Part shown: one piece after another, positions 10,347-22,785 of the stretch
Numbering within the stretch: position 1 is the first letter of the stretch
Layout of the letters: every line of letters starts with the position of its first letter
The notes under the pieces: generated by a model
Database searches by the model: none
What the model saw: the letters and a program-made list of their open reading frames with translations, nothing else
Told to the model about the DNA's origin: nothing
Source of the DNA: Pieris napi
Lineage: Eukaryota; Arthropoda; Insecta; Lepidoptera; Pieridae
Reading direction: 5' to 3'
Length of the DNA: 64,000 nt
Assembly (NCBI RefSeq): GCF_905475465.1
Contig: NC_062259.1
Coordinates: 11,356,501 to 11,420,500, forward strand
Translations under genes and position numbers: made by a program

Positions 10347-11174
10347 TAACAGTTTGTTTTGGGTCGAAAATTTTCAATGAACAAGAATACTGCGGTATAA
10401 ATGACAATGTAAAATTTTACACATAGTCAGGTCTTATTCACTTTAGAAGCGTAGTGTCCCTCACTAATGTTGATAACATGATAGGTACTAATTGTTTTAA
10501 GACCACAAAGGAAAAGAATGTCCAATATCGTTTATTTATCTCTTGTAAAGACAAGCGGAACATTTTCTAATAAATTGTCCAGCAATAAATATCTAGACGT
10601 TGCAGATATTTGTTTCTAGTTTATTAAAAACGTGTAATTTGTAATGGGGACGGGATTAGATAAATTTTCCTTTGTAAAAATTGGTATTTACACTGATACA
10701 ATTTCCTTAATCTTGTATATTTTTATGTCAACTAGTTGTATACAAGGGCATGTTGGTTTAAGCGTGCGACACACAACTGAAGTCTTACATTCGAATCACA
10801 GCTGTGCATCTCTTGATGTTTATTTCAATTAACTCTTGCTCCTACAGTGAAGGCAAACATTGTCAGGCACAGAAGGCTGTGAATATTATCACCAAAGCCT
10901 GTATCGACAGTCAATCGGTTTATAGCATCCAAGAATTGATAGCACTACGTACATTACGAAACTCGATCAGCGGGCAAAGACACAATTTTGTTTACAATTA
11001 CATTGCCTGACACAATCCTACTATATTGCGTATTGATACATACCTATTTTTGTTCATTACTGTGTAACGCGCCGAACTACTTAATCACGAATTTCGTTTT
11101 CTATTTATACATATATATTTTATACCCTCAAATGTATGAGTACTGCGTCATTTTAGACGTCGTAATATACACTC

Positions 11175-11215
11175 AATTTCGAATACTCATATTTATTACA
11201 TGAGTATTCGAAATT
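11175..11215. repeat. Perfect 16-bp hairpin
   Basis: AATTTCGAATACTCAT at 11175-11190 is exactly complementary to 11200-11215, with a 9-base loop. It could be a MITE relic or a chance palindrome. Confidence 0.7.
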
Positions 11216-12944
11216 TTACGATCATATGCACATCCTTGATGCATCCTTAGCACTCGAATTGTGCCTTAAATGAACGGTCGTGGTGAACCTACGCTACATA
11301 ATTGTGGGTAAAGCTTAAGCTAGTATCAGGTACATTTATAAAGCTTTTAGTGATAATTATGCCTGCACAGTATTATATAATATGTCCATTCTGCGACAGC
11401 ATTCTCTCCATCGTTTGTGACATTAAGTCGTAAATGTAAACTGCCCTTTCCTTCATATTATATCCGTTTATAGCTTTAAAAGTATTTTTTATGTGAAAAT
11501 GCAAATGGTAAAACGTGTGAAAAGAAGTAAGTAAGTATTAAGCTTATATTACACTAATATATATTTGCATTATTTTTAGTAAGTTGTTAGGAATGTAAAA
11601 TAAAGGTAGTGTAAACCTTTTATATTTGATGCCAAAGTGTCGTGAATAATTATTATTAATATACTCGTTTTGGTATTATTAATTAAACAAATATATATCA
11701 AAATATTGGCCTCCTCCCGTTTGCCCTCTGTTCTATAAAAAAGCAGACGTCAAAAGTATTTCAAATATTTTTCTTGAAGTATAATATATTCTAATTATAT
11801 TCTATTGAACCGTAAACCGTACTTCCAGCTTAACAATTATATTCCATGAGATAAGTAATGAGCATTATCAACTTAAGGGCTAGTATAAATTCGTATCATG
11901 AAATTATGTTTGATTTCAAAATGATATCAACAATAGACATACTATTGTTGAGATATTCGACATTCGAGAGTATGGGACAATAGGCCGCCCACGGTCAAAT
12001 CAATGTATGTTTACCAGATTATTTGCGATTGCGATTACATAATATATATCGTAACATTAGTTAATCAATGCTAATTATTTTGTATTCAAACGTATTCCGC
12101 GGGAGCGGAATGGGGAGTGCTCATTTCAGCTATGTTAGAATAATAGGCCTATTTTCACTTAAAAAACACGCACCAAATAACATGTCGTGGTAGAATTAAA
12201 CCGTTTCCTGGAATCAATTCCATGTATGACAATACAGAAAGAATTTGTGATACAATGCCGTAATTAGAAAAATAAATTTTTATAAATTAAACTCGAAACG
12301 TAGACTCGAACTAAAAAGTATATAAAACATAACCATATTCTGGTATTTACCTACACCGAAGTAAAGCGAAAAAGGTCAAAAGACGCGACGGATGTATGGT
12401 GTCATTTACGAGTTTTATCCTCTCCCAGGGATGGCACTAAGCAATTTTTATTGCAGTTTCGAAAATATTTTTATTTAATATAAATCCCTTTTAAATAAAC
12501 AAGCGACTTCGAATGTCGCTAATGTGAATTATTAAAAAAAAAAAGTGTCCAGTACGGGTATTTTTTTTAAATAAACGTGTGTGAATTTTGTTAGATGCCT
12601 TGTGATCTAAAACCATAAAACCACAATTTATCGGCTGCATCGAATTTTTTGACAAATAAATGTTGAAAATATGCACACGCTAATGCTCTAATATATATTC
12701 TGTATTTCCTAAAAAAATAATAATTTGTTCAATAGACACTAATATACGCCGTTGCTCAGCTAATACTATCATCACGTGGCAATAGTACACCGGTAGCAAA
12801 TAAACGTTGACTAAGAATTTTATTTTATAAATAAAGTAAATAACAATAATACAGACAAGTGCGTGCTCCTATTTCACCATGCCTCCTGCTGATAGAGGAC
12901 AAGTCTTTGTCTTTAATTTATCTATGTTACTTTTATTATTAAAT

Positions 12945-13210
12945 TGTAATTAAATTGTAAATTGTATTGTAATGGTTGCGCAGCTCCTTACAAACGTCGT
13001 GTAAAAAACATGGCGATTAAAAAGAGTGGCGGAGAGTTTATTGCCAGTTCTTTTCTTCCGTTCTACGCCCTTGATTTGAGAGCTGGCACTAAAGTACTGG
13101 TACGTAAAAAAAAGTACACTGTTACCAGTTATAAACATTTATTTTTTTTGACGTTCATAAGTGTACATAGTGTTACCTATATTATGATTAAATGATTTTT
13201 GACTTTTGAC
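12945..13210 (+). mobile_element. LINE family B 3' end
   Basis: This carries the block 'ggcgattaaaaagagtggcg' and 'gagagtttattgccagttct', then 'acgttcataagtgtacatag' and a 'tgacttttgac' tail. Copies are at 29508-29706 and 32556-32910 (plus strand), and at 17702-17885, 34983-35325 and 60765-60935 (minus strand). It is the non-coding 3' end of a CR1/Jockey-like non-LTR element. The longer copy at 32556 keeps the end of the coding part. Confidence 0.75.
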
Positions 13211-13314
13211 ACGAAGTCCAATTGCATAAATTTACGAAATTTCTCAATTCTCCCTTTTCATAACAGCGTTAACTCAATTTGATAGAAAGAGACAGTCAGT
13301 TTAGTTATATATAT

Positions 13315-13360
13315 AAAAATAACCCCCTTATACAATATAAGGATTAAGGAGGTTATTTTT
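13315..13360. repeat. Imperfect hairpin
   Basis: AAAAATAACCCCCTTA (13315-13330) pairs with 13345-13360 at 15 of 16 positions across a 14-base loop. It lies just after LINE family B sequence. No terminator or RNA role can be argued. Confidence 0.6.
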
Positions 13361-14067
13361 ACAATCACGTTTTGAAATGTTCGTACGTTTACCATGACAA
13401 GACGATTTCAGGAAAAACACTTCAATAAAAATCCACAAATACACGATATATCGTGACATTCCAACTCCCAACAATGCAGAACTATTTGAAACCTCTCCAA
13501 TAGGATGGTCCTTAACTGTAGGTATCTCACAAATAGCATCTCCTTCTTCCATACATTATAAGGAATGTAAAGAAAGACAACACGATGCCTCGTTTTGTTT
13601 ACTTGTAACTGCAAAATTGAGCCTGGTACAAATGGTTGAATTTTTTTTTAAATAACGCAATCGCGTCGGTATGGCGGCCTGCTAGTCACACCGGAGAAGT
13701 ATGGCATGACACTACCGCCTCTTAGTTTTTATGAGCTATCAGAAAGTACTAGAATTTTTGTTGAACAAATCGTTTGACACTCGTAATTAATCCGACGAGT
13801 TCGACTAGTGCCCTCGCGACAGGGCCGCCGGTACCAGCGCTATGACCATCATTTTCGTTTTTTCATTGCGTAAAAAGACCCCTGAAGAACCGCATACTGG
13901 TACAAATGACCCAATATTTTGTGTCGCTATCTCCCGGTCTTTATCTCTCTACACACACATACGTCACACAGACTACCTCCTACAATTAGCTACCTAAATA
14001 AATTAATAACAACTCCAGTCCAAATAAACTTATGACGTATAGCAGAGAAGATATAGGCAGTTTAAGC

Positions 14068-14264
14068 TGCGCACCACCACTATGTGGAACCTGCTGCCCA
14101 CTGAAGTATTTCCGAACCAATTTGACTAAGGGTCCTTCAAGAAAGGAGCAAACTAATTCTTGAAAGGCCGGCAACGCACTTGCGAGCCTTCTGGCAATGT
14201 GAGTGTCCATGGGCAGTACCACTTAACATCATGTGAGCCTCCTCCCCGATTGCCTCATTTTAGA
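14068..14264 (+). mobile_element. LINE family A remnant, plus copy of a tail-to-tail pair
   Basis: It contains 'caccaccactatgtggaacc', 'cccactgaagtatttccgaa' and 'ccggcaacgcacttgcgagc', the end of the family A reverse transcriptase frame and its 3' tail. A minus-strand copy starts about 20 bases further on, at 14283. Confidence 0.7.
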
Positions 14265-14282
14265 TTGCCTCATTGGCCCAGG

Positions 14283-14437
14283 TTTTTTTTAACAGGTGGG
14301 TAACGAGCAGGTGATAATGTTAAGTGTTTACGCCGCCCATAGACACAAACTATCAGAAGAGACTCGCTTCTTGAAGAACTAAGTCGAATTTGAAATACTT
14401 CAGTTGGCAGCTGGTTCCACATATTGGCGGTTCAAGG
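14283..14437 (-). mobile_element. LINE family A remnant, minus copy of a tail-to-tail pair
   Basis: This is the inverted, more diverged copy: a poly-T start, then 'gcaggtgataatgttaagtg', 'cgcttcttgaagaactaagt' and 'ggcagctggttccacatatt'. With 14068-14264 it forms an imperfect inverted repeat. Confidence 0.65.
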
Positions 14438-16182
14438 TGAAAACAGTGTTTGTCTGTTTACACTAATTACATATACTGGAGTTTATTACTTACAATAAAT
14501 TCATTAATATTCAAAAGACATTATCCTTTGTAAATAAAAGCTTATTTCAATTAAACTTTTTATATGGAAAAGTTAACGAAACCATTTTCCATTTATCCTA
14601 TTATGAAACTCGCGTTTGCTAACCCTATCAACCGCTAGCCATAAGCCGCGACCTCTTCAACTTTATTACGCATGTTGAATTTAAATATCAGACCATTATG
14701 CTCATAACATTTCTATTTTCGGCGGCTCATACTTAAGAAACCATAATGATAAATATTTTTTTACGTCGATATATTTATTGTTAAGATATCCAAAAAAAGA
14801 CAACTATTATTGGCTATTCAGTATTCATGCCTTTATAATGGGACAATGCCTTTCAACTAGGCTAAAGATTTTTTCTTTCTATTAGAGCGGCCGCTCACTC
14901 TTAGTTTGACAGAAAGTAATGCGTTCCAATTCCTTAGATCCTAATTGTTTTGTAACCCTATACAAATATCTCGGATACTAATAATTATAGATATTTAAGG
15001 CTAACTGAATCTCCTCACTTTAATTTAACCGTAAATTGCGTACATTTGAGATGCAGTTGACGCTGGTAATCTGTACTGCATATACCAAGCTTGCAACATC
15101 AGTCTTATGGATATTGAGAGGAATTTATTGAAAGTGCTACCGGTACTGCTATTGATATAGAAAGTTGCAACTGGCGCTGGCGAACATCAATTAAAAGCCC
15201 ACTAACATGTTAATATATACAAATACTTCAAGGAAGCTTCGTTAATTAGAGCCCTAAAGTCACTTTCATATGCACATATGTATTTGCATTTGTATGTACG
15301 ACGCGGTTTGGTTAAAGATGTTTTAATTGCAATCATATGTTGATTAGCAAGTTTAGTTTAAATATATATATTGACTACATCAATTAAGTCGAGTTAAAAT
15401 AAGCGAGTTTGCTCGGAAATCTGAATTAATTCATAAACTATACCACTGCAAATGCAACACTTACAATTCTACGAGGTTTGGGAGTACTCTGCCGGACAAA
15501 AAAATATTAACATCCATTTGACAGGTGACAAATAAAATTTACCATCGGATTTGCTGATATGTCGCTAGTTTACCACTACCATAATGATTTATATAATTGA
15601 CTACAAACTGAAATAAAACATAAAATAATAATGCCTTATTAATAGTTTTAGTGGTCGCACTACAAAATGGCTTAAAGGATTTCTAAAATATGGCAAGATC
15701 ACAACTTACTATGACCAATTTAAAGGGAGAACCTTGCACAGTTGCACAGTTCGTTGTTTATTAAGATAATTAATTTTAGTATGTATTGGTTGAATCGTTT
15801 GAAACCTATATGATTATATTACAACTAGTAGACTCGGCCTAGCGTTGCTGTGGCTAAGATTTTTGTTGTATTACATAGTAGTAAACTATTCAAGAGAAAC
15901 GGCAGAACACCAATCCACCATGCTTTTTTGGTGGTTATGCCATTAAATTGTAGCTTATGTGAAACGTTGGTAATTAAAAAAAAATAATAAAAGGACGCTT
16001 ATTGTGACGTAACTATAAAAGATAGAGACATGCTGTCGCGACATTTTTTATAGTAAGTGATGTGTCCTGAAAAATTGTAATACATCATTTTGTTCTATCA
16101 TTAATAGATTTCGCAGCGCACACGATTGAAGGAAGTTTTTTGTTTATTTGTTTACACCTTGGGTTAGATAATTCAAGTTGAA

Positions 16183-16320
16183 ACATAGCCTATGTCACTC
16201 GGGAATAGTGGAGCTTGCCAACGGTGAAAGAATTTTTGAAATCGGTCCAGCAGTTTCGGAGCCTATTCATTTCAAACAAACAAAAAATCAAACCTTTCTT
16301 CTTTATAATATTAGTATAGA
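16183..16320 (+). repeat. RTE-like LINE 3' tail
   Basis: 'atagcctatgtcactcggga', 'tttttgaaatcggtccagca' and the end 'ataatattagtatagat' form the 3' tail common to lepidopteran RTE-type elements. Weaker relatives are at 24675-24790 and 36205-36520. Classification is from memory of the pattern. Confidence 0.55.
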
Positions 16321-16974
16321 TAAAATAGTAGCAAGTCAACCATAAAATACATATTTTTTTTAATTTTAAGGGAAACGATTCCGTCATACATTTTGTCATA
16401 ATTTGAAACACATTTCACTGTTCACGCACACATAGTAAGCTTTTAAAAAGGAATTTATTGCCCATACAAAATTGAGATATTCCCTCCAAGGTCGGCTACA
16501 CACCCGCAAGACTCTAGCGTTGCAAATGTCCATGGGCAGCAGTTAGCACCTCTTATCCTCTTGTCCTCAAAAATATATGTTTTCCTATCATACCGTCCAA
16601 TTTTATAATCTTTCCTCAATGGACTATCTAACAAAAAGTCATCGAAATAATTCCTGAGTCATCAACAAACTCTTCAGCTTTTGAATGTGAGTAATAACAT
16701 AAGCCACTTATCTTGCTCTAACATTCAGTATTTTTCTATTGTTTCGTTCGCTTTTGTTAAAAATTTAGTACAGAGAGCTGTTCACTTTGGAGTTATTGTT
16801 ACAAACCTGAATTTATATTCGAGTAGTATAAGTGGAACGGGATAAATTTAGACTCCCCTGATGGGTTTTCCAAACTTTGAGACCCTGTTAAACTTGTTTA
16901 AGTAGCCACTGCTAATAGTTTGTTAGTCTAAACTAATTAATAGATAACGTACTCTAGTAAAATTCTGTGTGGAC

Positions 16975-17110
16975 GAACTGTTCGCCAGGGGCTTAAGCGT
17001 TCAATTCTCTTCCCTGAGAGTTCAAATCCCGGCTTCGAACCGATGGGCTTTGTGTCTATGTGCGTTTTTATATTTATAAATCGGTGAGAGATTAAATGAT
17101 CAAGAAACAT
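16975..17110 (+). repeat. Degraded SINE family 2 copy
   Basis: A plus-strand tRNA-like segment ('gagagttcaaatcccggctt') is followed by 'tgtgtctatgtgcgttttta', matching the order of the SINE family 2 head and body. It is heavily diverged. Confidence 0.4.
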
Positions 17111-17701
17111 ATACAAATCTGACGCTCAAACGTAAAAGTAAACTTAAGTAACGTTAAGGTTGTAGAGCAACTGTTTTTTTTTAATTTCGATATTTATACG
17201 GATTTTTTTTCTTCATCTTACCAGTACAATTGGGTTTTAAGAATAAGTACTCTAAAATGTCATCCAATACTTTACCAAAATTATTGCAAGAAGCTTTAAA
17301 GCTATTACGCTGTACCTAAGCACTAAGATCAGTGCTTGATGAAAAAATATAGATATCTCTTTTTATCATAGTAGAAACATAATTTGATAGACAAGGACAA
17401 GTTAGTACTTTGCTTATAAAAGCGTTTGCCTGTTTTAGTTTGTATGATGACAAATATCATCATAGATTACTTAAAGATTTTTTTTAGAATCGTTATTATG
17501 CATTTGAATTAAATTTGATTTGTTTTAATAAGTTATATAGGGTTTACTATTTATATATACATTGTACTAAAAAATATTAAATTTGATTTTATTATATATC
17601 AACAATGAGAAAAATATAGTGAAAACTAATGACAATTTAAAACTATATGAAGAGGTAGAAAGGATATGGTATTAAAAGTAAATATTGTTATTATACATCT
17701 T

Positions 17702-17885
17702 GATTCAAACTCAAACTCAAACTCAAAATATCTTTATTCAAGTGGGTAACCAAGTACACTTTTGAATCGTCAAGTTAAATTAATCGTAAATTTACATTTA
17801 CTACCAGTTCGCAAGTCAAGGGCGTAGAGCGGGTAAGAAGAACTGGCAAGAAACTTTCCGCCACTCTTTTTAATCGCCAGGTATT
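17702..17885 (-). mobile_element. LINE family B 3' end (minus)
   Basis: It begins with three 'caaact' units and 'caaaatatctttattcaagt', then 'gtcaagggcgtagagcgggt' and 'ttccgccactctttttaatc', the inverse of the family B 3' end. Confidence 0.75.
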
Positions 17886-18295
17886 GTCATACAAATTGTC
17901 ATACAAATTGACTTATTAATTGATTGATTGACTTACCACCTGTAAAAAACATGAAATAGACACTAATCTGAAAAGAAATTACGTGTGGTAACTTCTTATA
18001 TCTTGAATTAAATAATATGTATTAAAAAATATTCTTCAATTCCTTTTAATAAATAAAGCAAGTTATTAAAATTATTTTGGAAAGATTGAAAGGCAACCCA
18101 CAAAGAGATTTTGAATTCACAAACGTAAAGGATACTAATCCATTACTGCAATCAAATTTTAAAAGTACCCTCGTATATCAACGTTGCACTTTCAATTAAA
18201 TTCTTTTAAATTTTAGATAAATGAGCAGGGTTTATTTATAATTACAAAATAGTTTTTTTTAATACAACTAGGTATATTAAACATACTAATAAAAA

Positions 18296-18622
18296 AACGT
18301 GTGGCACTCGGGGACTGTCGCGGTAAAGCTATTGCAAATTATGCAATTATAATTATTTATTTATGCAGCTTTTTTTTCTTTGATATTAATTCAAGTTTTT
18401 TCTTTAATAAATTAATTCAATCTACCACTTTACCAGACTCAGACTAACTCGCCTATATAGTCTGTCTCACTCTAACGCGCACCGGCTGCACCAATCTCGT
18501 CATGTGAATTCGCAGTATGCGTTCTGTCCCGCTCTAAAACGTAAGGTTTTTTTCGTTACGGAATTTCTGGATTTGGTATCCACGCTCGAGGCCCGCGATA
18601 GAAGCTATGCAATAGCTTAACA
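18296..18622 (+). repeat. Unclassified dispersed repeat, copy 1
   Basis: 'gtgtggcactcggggactgt', 'gcggtaaagctattgcaaat' and the end 'gaagctatgcaatagctt' recur in the same order at 33127-33500. Near each end sits an inverted pair based on AAGCTATTGCAT. The interior has promoter-like G/C-rich runs ('ctcactctaacgcgcaccgg', 'cgttacggaatttct'). It is probably a non-autonomous transposon or a solo LTR-like unit; its class is undecided. Confidence 0.6.
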
Positions 18623-19265
18623 GTTCTTAAGCAAAATCGTTACTATTACTTGCCTTTTATTTTGTCCGTAATAAATCTTTATTATTATTATTTCAAGTTC
18701 TAAGATATGACAAGCCAAGTATATGTACAATTTTTTAAGGTTTAATTTTTCTTAAACATTATTTTTTTCTATAATTGTTTTACTTATTATCATTAGTGCC
18801 AATTATTGGTTTTCGTTCGTAGCAATCGTCAAATTAGCTATTGACAACAAGGATCAGCCTTCTGTCTATCACACGTCGTTACGCACAAACTAATGGTTGA
18901 AATTCACTCGCTTAATACTGTAACATTCAATAAACAATGGTTGATAATTCAAGCTTTATACCAACCTAATTCGGCATATTTCATTGATACTGATTCTGCC
19001 CAACTGCTCGAGCAATTTACTTTGACGTACCTAATTCAAGGACAATTGTTAGTGCGGCGTTGAAGCGCCCATATTAAACCACTTTATATTGATTCTGAGT
19101 GATGTTTGTTGGGCCTCTAGTTGTTCTAGATTTTAGTTTGACAAATTGAAAATAAATTGCTTTATCTGTTGTAATGAATATACATTTCTCTGAGTAGCAG
19201 GTATCAACGTTTCTACGTATATATTAACCTTTTACAGTAAGACTGCCTACATTATTCACTTTGAT

Positions 19266-19356
19266 AAGTAATAATATAATCTTTATTTATTTCTCACAAA
19301 AACTTAGGACATAAACAAGTGATAGCTATGAATAAATAATTGTCTTACTTCTGTTT
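19266..19356 (-). repeat. Left half of interrupted repeat (host of the foldback element)
   Basis: This is the inverse of the 3' part of the repeat at 10140-10346 ('tttatttctcacaaaaactt', 'gtcttacttctgttt'). It stops at the foldback element and resumes at 20797. Confidence 0.7.
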
Positions 19357-20796
19357 TAGACCAGTGCAGATAGCCTTCAAAATAAATAAAAAGTGAAAAA
19401 AATTACAGTAGGATGAAACCCATTAGAAAGGCAGGGGAATATGATCAAAATGAAAGGAAAAATAAATTACGGTCGATCTGAGGTCGGGAAGGGGTAGGGG
19501 GGGAGTTTTAAGGGTAAAAAACGGTTTACCTCGATTTCCGGCAAAACTAAAAGTCCTATCGAAGAAAGTTAAATGGCAAAGTTGTAGGTAATAAAAAGAT
19601 CTAAAACTTTTGTATTTACACATTTTTCACATAACCTCAAAATTGGTGTGAAAAATTCAAAAAACCAAGTTTTTGGTTTTTTATTTTTATCTTTTACAAA
19701 AATTTATTTTTTTAAACGAAATTTGGTGAAAACTTACCTTATTATGTCTCAAATATACTGTAATTTATTTGATTAAAAATATTTATTTGTTCGCCTTATT
19801 TTGAATTAATATCGAAAAAACACCCTAATTTTCAATCGAAAATTCTGACGTCAAAATTTCAGCTTTTTTCAAAGGGTTGGTGTGCTTTCAGTTCGTTGAA
19901 ATCTCTACTTTCCTATGGTAAAAAAATATATATATATTACCATAGTAAATCTTCTCAGAAAACGCAAAAAATCGTATGCAGTAACGCCCAGACCTGTCAT
20001 CCCCTTCCTTACTTCTCTATGAAATACGAAAATTTTAGCCCATCTAAAGGCTAAACATTTTTTTTTAGGTCACTCAGGTATATATATAAGTTATCTTAAA
20101 ATAGTAATAAATAGGCATCTGATTATAATTTAAAGAAGATTCATAGAGAAGTAGGGAAGGGTATGACGGGTCTGGGCGTTACTGCATACGATGTTTTGCA
20201 TTTTCTGAGAAGATTTTCTATGGTAATATATATATTTTTTTTTACCATAGGAAAGTAGAGATTTCAACGAACTGAAAGCACACCAACCCTTTGAAAAAAG
20301 CTGAAATTTTGACGTCAGAATTTTCGATTGAAAATTAGGGTGTTTTTTCGATATTTATTCAAAATAAGGCGAACAAATAAATATTTTTAATCAAATAAAT
20401 TACAGTATATTTGGGACATAATAAGGTAAGTTTTCACCAAATTTCGTTTAAAAAAATAAATTTTTGTAAAAGATAAAAATAAAAAACCAAAAACTTGGTT
20501 TTTTGAATTTTTCACACCAATTTTGAGGTTATGTGAAAAATGTGTAAATACAAAAGTTTTAGATCTTTTTATTACCTACAACTTTGCGATTTAACTTTCT
20601 TCGATAGGACTTTTAGTTTTGCCGGAAATCGAGGTAAACCGTTTTTTACCCTTAAAACTCCCCCCCTACCCCTTCCCGACCTCAGATCGACCGTAATTTA
20701 TTTTTCCTTTCATTTTGATCATATTCCCCTGCTTTTCTAATGGGTTTCATCCTACTGTAATTTTTTTTGGTTTCAAAAATTATCGGCACTGGTCTA
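19357..20796. mobile_element. Foldback transposable element with arms of about 660 bp
   Basis: Left arm 19357-20023 and right arm 20140-20796 are near-identical reverse complements around a 116-bp spacer. The outer ends are TAGACCAGTGC and GCACTGGTCTA. The element interrupts an older repeat, and comparison with the intact copy at 10140-10346 gives a TTT duplication (19354-19356 and 20797-20799), although the surrounding T run makes the exact boundary ambiguous. Each arm contains a small palindrome around 'ctatggtaa..ttaccatag'. Matching 66-codon open stretches in the two arms mirror each other and are not credible genes. A read-through transcript would fold into long double-stranded RNA. Confidence 0.85.
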
Positions 20797-20905
20797 TTTA
20801 GGGAAAAAGCTAGTTTGCGTGAGACTGATACCTGCTAAAGGTAAGAGTACCTGTGTTACAGGTCATCAGGCCCCCACCACTTAAGTGAGAGTAAGATAAG
20901 TGCGA
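20797..20905 (-). repeat. Right half of interrupted repeat
   Basis: It continues the inverse of 10140-10346 after the foldback element: 'tttagggaaaaagctagttt', 'gtaagagtacctgtgttaca' and 'ggtcatcaggcccccaccac'. Confidence 0.7.
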
Positions 20906-21069
20906 GTGCAAGTGATTACTAATTGAAGATGATTAATGCAGGTGGGTAGTGCAGTGTTTAATTCTTGCTTAGTGGCTCTGTTAAGTAAATTCAGTTGTCG
21001 ATAGCTGTCGATCAGCAAGTTTGGACGAACATCGAGAAGCGCGCTTGCAATTGGAAGATGTACTGAAAT

Positions 21070-21345
21070 AAGTATTAAACGCGGTGTTATCTGAAACCGA
21101 AGAAGATTTGGAAGTTGAACTTGCTAGACCAAGAAAAGTATGGGTTCGAAAATGAATTAATACAAGACCCATTCATGGCAAGCTACCAACTCTATAAGGA
21201 ATTAGCTGCTGAAGATACGACGGAATTTTACTTTCCTCTCAGGTTGACCGAAGCGTCTTGCTGCCTATCCAGACGTGTTTTGGCAGTGAGGGGGAAGGGA
21301 GGGCGCACGCGACGTCACTACTTGCAGTTCACTCGCAAAAAATAG
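21070..21345 (+). pseudogene. PIF/Harbinger-like transposase N-terminal remnant
   Basis: Two overlapping plus-strand frames resemble the N-terminus of Harbinger-type transposases. One has 'RPRKVWVRK' followed by a stop; the next has 'ASYQLYKELAAEDTTEFYF'. A stop and a frame change separate the pieces, and nothing of the catalytic domain follows. It is therefore a decayed or internally deleted copy. The basis is recognition of the R-P-R..W-V-R and E-L..E-D..E-Y/F pattern; a profile search was not possible. Confidence 0.5.
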
Positions 21346-22118
21346 AACATGCTTCTAATCACCTTCACTAATCAGTCGCTGTCCATACTTATTTTTCTAA
21401 TCACTAATCAGTTAATACAGGCCCCTAAATCCAGTCTGTTTCTATTATAAGCGCAGCAAGAAAAGTTTTAGCACTTGCATAAAGTTAGCAATGGGTGCTA
21501 GGCTAGGTTTTAAGCTTAAAGTGTTGAAAAAATTATGTATCAGACAGTTAAGTCTTTGAAGGTAAGACTGACTATTTAAAGAAGCTGCGTTTATTAGCAT
21601 TTTTATAGGAAAGTCGGTGTTCAGCCTTCCGTGGCTGACTCTGAGTCCGTATCTAATACCTCGTAATGAGTTCCTTCATTGTATAAGCAGATGTCAATTG
21701 CTACATAGACAGACAACTACATAGCCGTTGATTTGAACGCATTACGAGTAATTCTAGGTTGTACGCTTCATCGCTAGGCCTCTTTTGATGTCTTTAACTC
21801 GCTATAAATATCAAAAAGCTAAAAACTAACCACTTTATTTAAATAAAGAATATACTTATGTATTTTTGAAATAATTTGGGCTTGTGATGCGTTAAGAGCT
21901 ACGTTAAATATGCCAAATGCTAGGTTTCATTTCCGATAACGGATTAAACATTGACGTTGAAATTTCTAATAAAACATTATAATAACTTAACTTAAGGAGT
22001 TAACTTACTTAAACGAATTACTCTCTTACTAGCAATCAAAATTGTTTTTGCACTAAAACTTGTCTCTGATTTATAACTCTAAGAACAATGCATTCAATAA
22101 CATTTTACCAAATAAAAC

Positions 22119-22314
22119 CAGTGACGCTACAATCTATCAGGTCTATGCCTCAAATTTATGTATCTGTTATGTGCTCATTTCTTTATTTCAGTAGGCAATT
22201 AGCTGATCAGCCTGACATACGCCGTTGACCATTTGTGTCTAAGACATGCCGGTTTCATCTCGAAGGAAACCCCAATGTTAAATGCGCACATAGATAGAAC
22301 AGTCCATTGGTGGA
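22119..22314 (-). mobile_element. SINE family 2, degraded copy
   Basis: It keeps the order of the family body in inverse: 'agtgacgctacaatct', 'gctgatcagcctgacata', 'tgtctaagacatgccggttt' and 'aaatgcgcacatagatagaa'. The tRNA-like head is missing. Confidence 0.65.
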
Positions 22315-22785
22315 CAGTAGGGTACCTACGACCTTAGAAAGAAAGTCGCACTGCTCTCACTCGCACTCGCAATTTTCAGTTTGTATATTATTAATCTATA
22401 ATATATAATCTATATGTTGTATTAAAATGAAAGATGTCAACCTGTCATGTGTCTTACGCACGCTAATTCGCTCTTCCAATTTGACCTGATGTCCCTCAAA
22501 TTCAGGGGTCAGAACACAAGAAGCTTCGCATCGCAAATGCGTTATGTGAAATTCAAACTTGGCACTAGAAATAATTAAAACACAATTCTTATTATTTGAG
22601 TACTATAAGTGGCTTATTGATAGAATTACTACCATTTTTAAAATCACGTGCTCTTTTCAATCGCCAAGATTTTTGACAAGGCACTTGTAAGGAGCTCCCG
22701 TCATTACATCATGATCCACATATTGAATCAATTAATCGTAATATAATAAAAAGTTTAGCCTCTGTCGCCAGTAATGGTAAAATAG

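Noticed and set aside
17702..17730. A CRISPR-like or functional tandem array from the 'caaact' repeats
   Set aside because: It is the microsatellite tail of an inverted LINE; the same tail type appears at 62095-62115.
19423..19623. A 66-codon frame on the minus strand, repeated on the plus strand at 20540-20740
   Set aside because: The two are the mirrored arms of the foldback element, with no codon-level sign of selection and no homology that I recognise.
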